From Pontitalea aquivivens (GTDB lineage: Bacteria; Pseudomonadota; Alphaproteobacteria; Rhodobacterales; Rhodobacteraceae): a DNA stretch of 64,000 nucleotides. Shown one piece after another: positions 1 through 6,556 of this stretch. The DNA is taken from assembly GCF_046507575.1 (NCBI RefSeq), contig NZ_JBKFEY010000010.1:1-64000 (forward strand), written 5' to 3'. The notes below the pieces were generated by a model. It worked only from the letters and a program-made list of their open reading frames with translations. It made no database searches and was not told where the DNA came from. The position numbers and the translations under genes were made by a program. The stretch's first letter is position 1. Every line of letters starts with the position of its first letter.

Positions 1-271
1 TATAATTAGAGGCAGACACAATCCGTCGAGAATATCCAACGTGTAGGAATTTCCCTTTAATATCATTCGCTGACATACCATGACCGTCATCCTCAATGAC
101 AATCGTATCATTGGCGGCATCAATCGTAATCCATACGTTGTTGGCCTCAGCATCCCAAGCATTTGCAACCAACTCAGTGAGCGCAGCAGGAGTTGAACTA
201 TAAAGCCCAACACCCAAGTGGTTTATCACATTCAAATCAACTTCGAATTGAAAATTATGTTTATTTTGCAA
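1..271 (-). CDS. GHKL (MutL/MORC-like) ATPase, N-terminal fragment
   Basis: About 90 residues are visible before the gene leaves the window. They contain the Bergerat-fold ATP-binding signatures: an N-box ELVANAWDAEA and a G1 box DDGHGM. The best start is TTG at 271, inside the end of the methyltransferase gene, with AAGG eight bases upstream; an in-frame TAG just before it excludes longer starts. The short N-terminus before the N-box resembles prokaryotic MutL/MORC-like ATPases, which are known partners of C5 methyltransferases in restriction-modification-like loci. The nuclease or other effector part cannot be seen, so a role in restriction is inferred. Low GC suggests horizontal origin. 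Confidence 0.75.
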   Translation of the reverse strand, partial: MQNKHNFQFEVDLNVINHLGVGLYSSTPAALTELVANAWDAEANNVWITIDAANDTIVIEDDGHGMSANDIKGKFLHVGYSRRIVSASNY

Positions 272-1340
272 TGTCTAAACCTTCATAATGCTCTAGATGG
301 TGCTGGATAGATTTTCCAATAACATAGCCCAAGCGTACAGGCACCGCATTCCCGATCAGCCTTCCGATCGAGGCGAATTCGGGAGAGGTTCCGGGCGCGA
401 CGAATTGATAATCGTCCGGAAAAGACTGAAGAATAGCCATTTCTCTCAGGGTTAAAGAACGATCTTGCTCCGGATGACCATAGCGGCCCGTCCCGAAGTT
501 AAATGATTGTGTTGTCATTGTGCTTGACGGCTTATCCCATTCCATACGCCCATAGACACTCTTGAAAGATGCGCCTTGTGATTTTTTGTGGCAGGCAAGT
601 ATTAATTCGTCCGGCCAATCTTGCCAGGTGCCTCCCGGCTTAGAATGCCGGATTCTCTCCAGGTTAATCGGCGTGATAGAACGCGCTTTGTGCAAAGGAT
701 CTGTCTTGCTGGTTTCACCAGCTTTCAGGGGAGGAAGGTGTGAGATCGCATCTCGCACAGTCCTTGTCTCAACACCGAGTTCCTCAGGCGAAACGATCCT
801 GACTGGGCCTAGCATTGAAGCCAGAAGCACCAGTCGTTTTCGACGCTGCGGCACTCCATAGGTTGAAGCATCAAGAACGCGATGAACTACATGATAGCCC
901 AAGTCTGCCAGGCCATGGACGAATTCATCGAAAATCTCCTCGCGCTTCAGAACAGGTACGTTCTCCATGGTGACCAAGGTGGGTCTTAAATCCTTAACAA
1001 CGCGCCCAAATTGGCGTAGCAAAGGCCATTTATTGCTTTTTTTTCTGTCACTTCCATTGCTCAACGTCGAAAATGGCTGGCACGGAGCACAACCAGCAAT
1101 TAGGGAGTACTTTGGGTTCTTGAAGAACGACTCCAGTTCACTGGATTGCGTTTCAGCCAAATCCCGCCCCAGGAACTCTCCGCCAATATTGTGCGTGAAT
1201 GGGAACTCGCATTTCGCATCAAAATCGAGGCCAGCGGCTATTTTTATGCCTGCTTGTTGAAGGCCGCAGGACAGACCTCCTGCACCACAGAACAAATCAA
1301 TGGCTTGCACTTTGAAAGGCTCTGGGAACTGGGTGGTCAT
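261..1340 (-). CDS. dcm: C5-cytosine DNA methyltransferase
   Basis: Transfers a methyl group from S-adenosylmethionine to carbon 5 of cytosine in a specific DNA target. All major motifs are present in order: motif I DLFCGAGG (residues 15-22), motif IV GCAPCQPFS with catalytic Cys87, motif VI ENV (126-128), motif VIII QRRKR, a variable target-recognition region, and motifs IX-X ending in GRLIGNAVPV. At 359 residues it is a normal full-length enzyme. It begins 5 bases after the stop of the RHH gene and overlaps the start of the ATPase gene, so the three form one operon. The recognition site cannot be read from sequence. GC content is well below that of the backbone. Confidence 0.95.
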   Translation of the reverse strand: MTTQFPEPFKVQAIDLFCGAGGLSCGLQQAGIKIAAGLDFDAKCEFPFTHNIGGEFLGRDLAETQSSELESFFKNPKYSLIAGCAPCQPFSTLSNGSDRKKSNKWPLLRQFGRVVKDLRPTLVTMENVPVLKREEIFDEFVHGLADLGYHVVHRVLDASTYGVPQRRKRLVLLASMLGPVRIVSPEELGVETRTVRDAISHLPPLKAGETSKTDPLHKARSITPINLERIRHSKPGGTWQDWPDELILACHKKSQGASFKSVYGRMEWDKPSSTMTTQSFNFGTGRYGHPEQDRSLTLREMAILQSFPDDYQFVAPGTSPEFASIGRLIGNAVPVRLGYVIGKSIQHHLEHYEGLDIAK

Positions 1341-1345
1341 TTGCG

Positions 1346-1669
1346 TTATTCTTTTTTTGAGGTTGTGTTTTCAATGGTCTCCATTCTGGAGATGATGTCC
1401 GATGCAAGTCCTTCGTAGAGTGCCGCCTGCCTATCTCTGGCGGAACCCGGTCGTGGATTGCGTCGACGTATCCGGTCCGCCAACCAGAACAGAATTTTAG
1501 CAGCAGGATCGCGGACGGTTTCTGGCCGCATTGGGGGATACTTTTCCTCCAAGGCAACGATGATCTCCTGGGAGAGACTGCGGCGATTGTGGGCTGCCCT
1601 CTCTTCCATGCGCACCTTGAGCGGCGCGGGGATCATAAGTTTGAACTGTACCGATTCAGGATCTTTCAT
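1346..1669 (-). CDS. Arc/Mnt-type ribbon-helix-helix repressor of the methyltransferase operon
   Basis: A 107-residue protein whose N-terminus (VQFKLMIPAPLKVRMEERA...NRRSLSQEII) fits the beta-strand/helix/helix fold of Arc-like DNA-binding proteins, with a longer C-terminal tail of unknown role. I start it at ATG 1669, because an upstream in-frame ATG at 1711 would place coding sequence across the two palindromic operators and has no ribosome site. It is the first gene of the methyltransferase-ATPase operon and diverges from a second RHH gene. Autoregulation through the operators at 1681-1720 is likely but inferred. Confidence 0.75.
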   Translation of the reverse strand: MKDPESVQFKLMIPAPLKVRMEERAAHNRRSLSQEIIVALEEKYPPMRPETVRDPAAKILFWLADRIRRRNPRPGSARDRQAALYEGLASDIISRMETIENTTSKKE

Positions 1670-1680
1670 GCCGACACAAT

Positions 1681-1695
1681 GGACAAATTTTGTCC
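1681..1695. promoter_or_regulatory. Operator 1 (GGACA-N5-TGTCC palindrome)
   Basis: GGACAAATTTTGTCC is a perfect palindrome with 7-base arms around one central T, lying between the divergent starts at 1669 and 1751. RHH repressors of the Arc/Mnt group bind such short inverted repeats as pairs of dimers. Confidence 0.7.
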
Positions 1696-1705
1696 TTGAT
1701 GCTAC

Positions 1706-1720
1706 GGACATTTTATGTCC
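1706..1720. promoter_or_regulatory. Operator 2 (GGACA-N5-TGTCC palindrome)
   Basis: GGACATTTTATGTCC repeats the GGACA...TGTCC half-sites of operator 1. The two centres are 25 bp apart. Both sites sit in the 81-bp divergent promoter space between the two RHH genes, where a bound protein would cover both promoters. Confidence 0.7.
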
Positions 1721-1750
1721 TTACTTGCGGAGGTAGCATCAGAGGTGTCG

Positions 1751-1909
1751 ATGAAACTCATACAGTTCAAGGTGAACCTCCCGGCCGACGTCAAAGCCTG
1801 GCTGGAAGATGAGGCAAAGAGAAACGTGCGTTCACAAGGGGCGCAGATCGTATCTTGCCTAAGAGCGGCCATGGCCGAGCAAACCTCCCCCGTAGAGCCA
1901 CGCCAGTGA
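1751..1909 (+). CDS. Small Arc-type ribbon-helix-helix protein
   Basis: A 52-residue protein, MKLIQFKVNLPADVKAWLED..., matching the minimal RHH fold: a beta strand (IQFKVNLP) then two helices, the second including SQGAQIVSCLRAAM. ATG 1751 has AGAGG five bases upstream; an in-frame ATG at 1715 lies inside operator 2 and was not used. It is transcribed toward the integrase and away from the methyltransferase operon, sharing the two operators. It may set expression of the integration genes, as Arc-like proteins often do in phages and islands; this role is inferred from position. Confidence 0.65.
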   Translation: MKLIQFKVNLPADVKAWLEDEAKRNVRSQGAQIVSCLRAAMAEQTSPVEPRQ

Positions 1910-1960
1910 TTTTCTCGTGGCTGCCGGCCCCACCTAGTCGGTTAGTTTAGGAGTCGTGCG

Positions 1961-2167
1961 GTGCCCCGTTCCCTTTCAAAGCTAGCGGTATCCAACAAGG
2001 AAGCGGCGCGGATGCTGTCGCTGTCCCTGCAGGACTTCCTCTTTCTCGTCGAACAAGGCGCGCTTCCCCCACCGATCCGACTTGGAAAGCATACCCTCTG
2101 GGTGGTGGGCGAGATCGAGGCCGTCCTGACGGGCTGCAAGATCGAGCCTGAGGCGTTTGTGGTATGA
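1961..2167 (+). CDS. Excisionase/AlpA-like DNA-binding protein
   Basis: A 68-residue protein with a winged-helix-like layout: SNKEAARMLSLSLQDFLFLVEQGALPPPIRLGKHTLWVVGEIEAVL. The sequence 'helix, turn, P-P-I-R-L-G, W, E-I' is characteristic of AlpA/excisionase-type (HTH_17-like) proteins, which direct a tyrosine integrase toward excision. The start is GTG 1961 with AGGAG seven bases before it. Its stop overlaps the integrase start in an ATGA junction, so the two are translationally coupled. Confidence 0.7.
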   Translation: MPRSLSKLAVSNKEAARMLSLSLQDFLFLVEQGALPPPIRLGKHTLWVVGEIEAVLTGCKIEPEAFVV

Positions 2168-3129
2168 AGCGCCCCAATCTTCCTTATCTCGAATTCAAGA
2201 CCGTCAAGGGCAGAACCTATATCTATTTTCGCAAGGGAAAATTCCGAGAGCGGCTGCCTGACGACCCTGACACCGAGGAATTCGCCTTAAAATACTGGGC
2301 CATTCGCAACGGGAAGAGCAAGCGGATCGTCAAGACAACGTGGGAAGCGCTGATCGTCAGCTACTATTCCAGTGCCGAGTTCAAGGAGCTGGCCGCTGGC
2401 ACCAAGAAGAACTATCGCCGCCATTGCGAAGATATCCGTGAGAAGAACGGCTCCAAGGATGTGCGGCACTTCAAGCGCGCCGACGCGCTGCGTGTGCGGG
2501 ATGAGTTGAAGGAGACTTGGTCGAAGGCCAATGAACGGATCGCCGTGCTGTCGATTCTGTTGCAGCGGGCGGTGGATCTTGAGTGGATCGAACGAAACCC
2601 GGTTGTGGGCATCCGCAAGCTGAAGGGGGCGGCCTATGAGGCTTGGCCTGCGGACAAGCTGGAAGCCTATGAGCGGTATTGCGACGAGCATGGCCTGCCG
2701 GTCGCCCGCACGATTTATGAGCTGGCGATCGGCACGGGCCAGCGGCTCGGGGATTGCGTGGCGATGAAGTGGGACGATTTCGACGGAGAGTATATGTCGG
2801 TCGTTCAGCAAAAGACGGGCGCGAAGATCGACGTTTACTGCCCCGCACGGTTACAGGCCTATCTTGCTCGGCTTCCCCGGCGCGGAAAGCACATTCTTGC
2901 CAAGACTGCGACCGAGCCACTTGGCAAGCGGCAGGTGCAGAAGGCCGTCGAGGACGTTCGAGAGGCGATTGGCGTCAAGAAAGGGGAGGGCAGGTTGGTG
3001 CCCCACGGATGGCGCTACACGGCGGCCAAAGAGATGGCCGATGCCGGTGTCGATATCCGCGACATCCAAGCCGTCACAGGGCACAAGACCCTTGAAATGG
3101 CCCAGAAATACGCCTCGGGCGCGGATTAG
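2164..3129 (+). CDS. int: Tyrosine recombinase (island integrase)
   Basis: Catalyses site-specific integration and excision at the tRNA-Leu site. All catalytic residues of the family are in place: Arg194 (GTGQRLGD), Lys217, His281 and Arg284 (HGWR), His307 (TGHKTL) and the nucleophile Tyr316 (AQKY). The N-terminal 60-150 region is the SAM-like core-binding domain. The 321-residue frame ends abruptly after GAD at an amber codon. The same frame stays open for 43 more codons with a basic KKASKRAQQKRERNR tail, so the protein may be C-terminally truncated or the stop may be recent. All active-site residues precede the stop, so activity is still possible. Confidence 0.9.
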   Translation: MKRPNLPYLEFKTVKGRTYIYFRKGKFRERLPDDPDTEEFALKYWAIRNGKSKRIVKTTWEALIVSYYSSAEFKELAAGTKKNYRRHCEDIREKNGSKDVRHFKRADALRVRDELKETWSKANERIAVLSILLQRAVDLEWIERNPVVGIRKLKGAAYEAWPADKLEAYERYCDEHGLPVARTIYELAIGTGQRLGDCVAMKWDDFDGEYMSVVQQKTGAKIDVYCPARLQAYLARLPRRGKHILAKTATEPLGKRQVQKAVEDVREAIGVKKGEGRLVPHGWRYTAAKEMADAGVDIRDIQAVTGHKTLEMAQKYASGAD

Positions 3130-3269
3130 AAAAAGGCGTCGAAACGCGCTCAGCAGAAGCGGGAACGAAACCGCGACAAACCGGGAAAGTGCGAAACAAA
3201 TTGCGAAACTTTGCCGGTGTCGCAGGATCAATCAAAGGAGAAACCAGAGAATGATCAATGATTTCAAAG

Positions 3270-3354
3270 TGGTGCGGGTGGAGGGACTTGAACCCCCACG
3301 CCTTGCGGCGCCAGAACCTAAATCTGGTGCGTCTACCAGTTTCGCCACACCCGC
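3270..3354 (-). tRNA. tRNA-Leu (anticodon UAG)
   Basis: The reverse strand folds as a class II tRNA: acceptor arms GCGGGTG/CACCCGC, D-arm GCGAAACTGGTAGACGC, anticodon arm CCAGA-TTTAGGT-TCTGG with anticodon TAG (complement at 3318-3320), a long variable arm CGCCGCAAGGCGT and T-loop TTCAAGT. The 3' CCA is encoded (3270-3272). The island integrase lies immediately beyond the 3' end, which makes this tRNA the probable integration target. Confidence 0.97.
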
Positions 3355-3466
3355 ACTGACCGCCTTTTAGCAAGTGGCTGCGGCGGGCGCGAGGGGAAAT
3401 TTGCGCCCGGGGCCTTTGCCTCCGGGGCCCGGGTATCGGCGCGCGCCAAGGGGGGGCGGGCCGGCG

Positions 3467-4324
3467 CTAAAGCCCCAGGTCGCGGAACAGGCCGGGGATC
3501 TGTTCGGGCAGGTCTTCGGCGATCAGGCCGGGGCCAAAGCGGCGCGCGGCCTCGGCATGCAGCCAGGTTGCGGTACCCGCCGCCGCCATGCCCGGCAGGC
3601 CGCGGGCCAGAAGCCCCGCGATCAGCCCCGCCAGCACATCGCCCGACCCGGCGGTGGCAAGCCAGGGCACCGCGCGCGCGCCGGTGGCATCATGCACGGC
3701 CGGATCCGCGCCGGGGGCCGCGATCACCGTCTGCGCGCCTTTCAGCAGCACCGTGCAGCCGGCCCGTTCCGCCGCCGCCGTCGTGGCCGTGATGCGCGCG
3801 TCAAGCGACGCCCCCGGCAGGGGTTCGGCCAGATCGGGGAAAAGCCGCGCGAATTCGCCCAGATGCGGGGTCAGGATCACGCCGGGGTGCAATTGGGTGA
3901 ACAGATGGCCGGGGTCGTCTTCAAAGGCCGTCAACGCATCGGCATCCAGCACCGTGGGCCGTGTTCCCCATAGGGCGGCGGGCACCATTTCGCGCGCGCG
4001 CGCCAGCCCCAGCCCCGGACCCAGCAGAAGCGCCGTCAGCCGCCGGTCCTGCAGCAGGCCGCGCAGGGAAAAGGAATCGGGCAGGGCGGTCAGCATCACC
4101 GCCGTCAGTTGCGCCGCGTTTTCATCCTGCGCGCGCGGCGGGCAGGCCAGCGTCACCAGCCCCGCCCCCACGCGCAGCGCCGCCCGTGCCGCCAGCCGCG
4201 CCGCCCCGCCCCTGCCGGCCCCCCCCGACAGGATCAGCGCATGGCCGTGGTCGTATTTGTGCTGCGCCCCGGCCTTGGTCAGGGCCTGGCGCATCTGTTC
4301 GTTCAGCGTGATCGGATGGGGCAT
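3467..4324 (-). CDS. nnrD: ADP-dependent NAD(P)H-hydrate dehydratase (stand-alone)
   Basis: Repairs damaged NAD(P)H by dehydrating the S form of NAD(P)HX with ADP as energy source. The 285 residues are a complete dehydratase (YjeF C-terminal, ribokinase-like) domain: HKYDHGHALILSGG near the N-terminus, GPGLG, DADAL, TPHLGEFARL, LKGAQTVI and the nucleotide-binding TAGSGDVLAGLIAG. Related bacteria normally encode a roughly 500-residue bifunctional Nnr with an N-terminal epimerase, which is missing here. The gene has its own GGAGG site close to the ATG. It sits next to glnB-glnA on the opposite strand. Confidence 0.9.
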   Translation of the reverse strand: MPHPITLNEQMRQALTKAGAQHKYDHGHALILSGGAGRGGAARLAARAALRVGAGLVTLACPPRAQDENAAQLTAVMLTALPDSFSLRGLLQDRRLTALLLGPGLGLARAREMVPAALWGTRPTVLDADALTAFEDDPGHLFTQLHPGVILTPHLGEFARLFPDLAEPLPGASLDARITATTAAAERAGCTVLLKGAQTVIAAPGADPAVHDATGARAVPWLATAGSGDVLAGLIAGLLARGLPGMAAAGTATWLHAEAARRFGPGLIAEDLPEQIPGLFRDLGL

Positions 4325-4358
4325 GAAACCTCCGGCACAGGGGGGCGGAAAATGTCGC

Positions 4359-4481
4359 TTACCATTGCCGATACCCCGTTGTCCTGAGGATTTGGTGAAT
4401 GCCCCCCGTGCCGGGGCCGGTTCGGTGACCGGAATCGGTCGTGATGGCGCGCAATTGGGCGATGGTCACAAATTCAGTCAT
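4359..4481 (-). pseudogene. Remnant of the Nnr epimerase N-terminus
   Basis: This 40-codon frame begins MTEFVTIAQLRAI, which matches the usual start of the NAD(P)HX epimerase domain (M-T-E-x-x-T-x-A-Q-M-R-A-I), preceded by a G-rich ribosome site. After about 13 residues the similarity fades and a stop follows at 4359. The dehydratase domain restarts 35 bp later at 4324. The simplest reading is an internal deletion of the epimerase domain (roughly 200 residues) from a formerly bifunctional gene. The rest of the 4325-4652 gap presumably holds the glnB promoter; I see no clear core promoter. Confidence 0.6.
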
Positions 4482-4652
4482 TTTGCCGCCCCCTGATTTC
4501 AATTTTTGCCCGATTTTCGCGCAACGTGCACAAATTTTAATCATGCGGGTGGGTTTTCCGCCGCCTGGCCCGATACGGCAAGGCTAACCGATTGCCGGGG
4601 GGCGGGGAAAGTGGTGACTGGGCTCAGAACGGAAGTCAGACGGAGTCGGCCG

Positions 4653-4991
4653 ATGAAAAAGGTTGAGGCGATCATCAAGCCCTTCAAACTCGATGAGGTG
4701 AAAGAAGCGCTGCAAGAGGCCGGGATTCAGGGCCTTTCGGTGATCGAGGTCAAGGGCTTCGGCCGCCAGAAGGGCCATACCGAACTGTATCGCGGGGCGG
4801 AATATGTCGTCGACTTCCTGCCCAAGGTAAAGATCGAGATGGTCCTGCCCGACGATCTGGTCGAACCCGCGATCGAGGCGATCATCGCGGCCGCGCGCAC
4901 CGAAAAGATCGGTGACGGCAAGATCTTCGTTTCGCCCGTCGAACAGGCGATCCGCATCCGCACCGGCGAAACCGGCGACGATGCGCTGTGA
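4653..4991 (+). CDS. glnB: Nitrogen regulatory protein P-II
   Basis: Signal-transduction trimer that senses 2-oxoglutarate and ATP/ADP and controls glutamine synthetase adenylylation and NtrBC. The 112 residues start MKKVEAIIKPFKLDEVKEAL; Tyr51 in the T-loop (YRGAEYVVDF) is the uridylylation site, and the C-terminal GDGKIFV segment is intact. ATG 4653 has GGAG seven bases upstream; the frame is open further upstream but without P-II homology. glnA follows 90 bp later, the standard alphaproteobacterial glnBA operon. Confidence 0.97.
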   Translation: MKKVEAIIKPFKLDEVKEALQEAGIQGLSVIEVKGFGRQKGHTELYRGAEYVVDFLPKVKIEMVLPDDLVEPAIEAIIAAARTEKIGDGKIFVSPVEQAIRIRTGETGDDAL

Positions 4992-5015
4992 TATCCGCGC
5001 CGTGATATCCGCGCC
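4988..5015 (+). repeat. 14-bp tandem duplication between glnB and glnA
   Basis: GTGATATCCGCGCC occurs twice head to tail directly after the glnB stop region. It is one of many short tandem duplications in the window and slightly lengthens the glnB-glnA spacer. Confidence 0.9.
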
Positions 5016-5081
5016 GTGAACCGGGCGCTGTGAAATCCCGGGCCGCGGCCCGGAACCCATGCTCTGATGAAAGGGTAGACC

Positions 5082-6491
5082 ATGAGCAATATCAAGGATG
5101 TGCTCCAGCTGATCAAGGATGAGGACATCGCCTATGTCGATGTGCGCTTCACCGATCCCAAGGGCAAGCTGCAACATGTGACGCTGGATGTGGACCTGGT
5201 GGATGAGGACTTCTTTGAAGAAGGCTTCATGTTCGACGGATCGTCCATCGCGGGCTGGAAATCGATCGACCAGTCCGACATGAAGCTGATGCTGGATCCG
5301 GCTTCGGTCTATATCGATCCGTTCTATGCCGAAAAGACGCTGTGCGTGCATTGCAACGTGGTCGAACCCGACACCGGCGAACCCTATGCCCGCGATCCGC
5401 GCGGCACCGCGCTGAAGGCCGAGGCCTATCTGAAATCGACCGGCATCGGCGATACGGCCTTCTTCGGACCCGAGGCGGAATTCTTTGTCTTTGATGATGT
5501 GCGCTTTTCGGTCAGCCCGCAGAAGGTGGCGTATCAGATCGACGCGGTTGACGCGGCGTGGAACACCGACACCGAATATGAAATGGGCAACCAGGGCCAC
5601 CGCGCGCCGCTGAAGGGGGGCTATTTCCCGGTCAACCCGATCGATGCGGGCCAGGATCTGCGGTCCGAAATGCTGTCGACGATGAAGCGGATGGGCATGA
5701 AGGTGGACAAGCACCACCATGAGGTCGCCACCGGCCAGCACGAACTGGGTCTGATCTTTGGCGGGCTGACCGAACAGGCCGACAACATCCAGAAATACAA
5801 ATACGTCATCCACAACGTGGCCCATGCCTATGGCAAGTCGGTCACTTTCATGCCCAAGCCGATGAAGGGCGACAACGGGTCGGGCATGCATGTGAACATG
5901 TCGATCTGGAAGGACGGCAAGCCGCTGTTCGCCGGTGACAAATATGCCGACCTGTCGCAGGAGGCGCTGTGGTTCATCGGCGGCATCCTTAAACATGCCA
6001 AGGCGCTGAACGCGCTGACCAACCCGTCGACCAACAGCTACAAGCGGCTGATCCCGGGCTTTGAGGCCCCCGTTCTGCGCGCCTATTCGGCCCGCAACCG
6101 GTCCGGCTGCGTCCGTATTCCGTGGACCGAATCGCCCAAGGCCAAGCGCGTCGAGGCCCGCTTCCCCGATCCGGCGGCCAACCCCTACCTGGCCTTTGCC
6201 GCGCTGCTGATGGCCGGTCTGGACGGTATCCGCAACAAGATCGACCCGGGCCCGGCCTCGGACAAGGATCTGTACGACCTGCCGCCCGAGGAACTGGCCG
6301 AAATCCCGACCGTGTGCGGGTCCTTGCGTGAGGCGCTGGAAGAACTGGAAAAGGACATGGACTTCCTGCTGGCGGGCGATGTCTTCACCCGCGATCAGCT
6401 GGACGCCTATATCCGGCTGAAGTGGGAAGAGGTCTATGCCTATGAACACACCCCGCATCCGGTTGAATATGCGATGTATTATTCCTGCTAA
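5082..6491 (+). CDS. glnA: Glutamine synthetase type I
   Basis: Makes glutamine from glutamate, ammonia and ATP; a cytoplasmic dodecamer. The 469 residues equal the usual length of the adenylylated GSI-beta class. Visible signatures are MFDGSSIAGW near residue 50, the metal-binding FFGPEAEFFVFDD, the ATP-binding KPMKGDNGSGMHVNMSIW and NRSGCVRIPW, and the adenylylation tyrosine within KDLYDLPPEE. It is the second gene of glnBA and is followed by a strong terminator, so the pair is probably co-regulated with P-II. Confidence 0.98.
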   Translation: MSNIKDVLQLIKDEDIAYVDVRFTDPKGKLQHVTLDVDLVDEDFFEEGFMFDGSSIAGWKSIDQSDMKLMLDPASVYIDPFYAEKTLCVHCNVVEPDTGEPYARDPRGTALKAEAYLKSTGIGDTAFFGPEAEFFVFDDVRFSVSPQKVAYQIDAVDAAWNTDTEYEMGNQGHRAPLKGGYFPVNPIDAGQDLRSEMLSTMKRMGMKVDKHHHEVATGQHELGLIFGGLTEQADNIQKYKYVIHNVAHAYGKSVTFMPKPMKGDNGSGMHVNMSIWKDGKPLFAGDKYADLSQEALWFIGGILKHAKALNALTNPSTNSYKRLIPGFEAPVLRAYSARNRSGCVRIPWTESPKAKRVEARFPDPAANPYLAFAALLMAGLDGIRNKIDPGPASDKDLYDLPPEELAEIPTVCGSLREALEELEKDMDFLLAGDVFTRDQLDAYIRLKWEEVYAYEHTPHPVEYAMYYSC

Positions 6492-6508
6492 GGGATCGAA
6501 TGACCACG

Positions 6509-6535
6509 AAAGGGCGCCTTCGGGCGCCCTTTTTG
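6509..6535 (+). terminator. Rho-independent terminator of glnBA
   Basis: A 10-bp stem (AAAGGGCGCC/GGCGCCCTTT) with a TTCG loop followed by T's lies just after the glnA stop. Confidence 0.9.
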
Positions 6536-6556
6536 TCTGGCGTCGGCGGTGGGGGG

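Larger units (their letters stand above)
1..3354. mobile_element. Right end of a genomic island integrated in tRNA-Leu(UAG)
   Basis: An integrase gene with an excisionase-like gene points straight at the 3' end of a tRNA-Leu gene, the usual arrangement of an integrative element. The first 1.4 kb are clearly richer in A and T than the sequence after 3470, and they encode a DNA methyltransferase and an ATPase typical of accessory defence DNA. The likely attachment core is the 3' part of the tRNA starting at 3270 (TGGTGCGGGTGGAGGGACTT). The other end, with the second core copy, lies left of the window, so element size is unknown. Integration at this tRNA is inference from gene order. Confidence 0.75.

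Noticed and set aside
1711..1717. Longer starts for the two RHH genes at 1711 (minus) and 1715 (plus)
   Set aside because: Both would place the coding sequence across operator 2 and lack ribosome sites; the downstream ATGs at 1669 and 1751 fit better.
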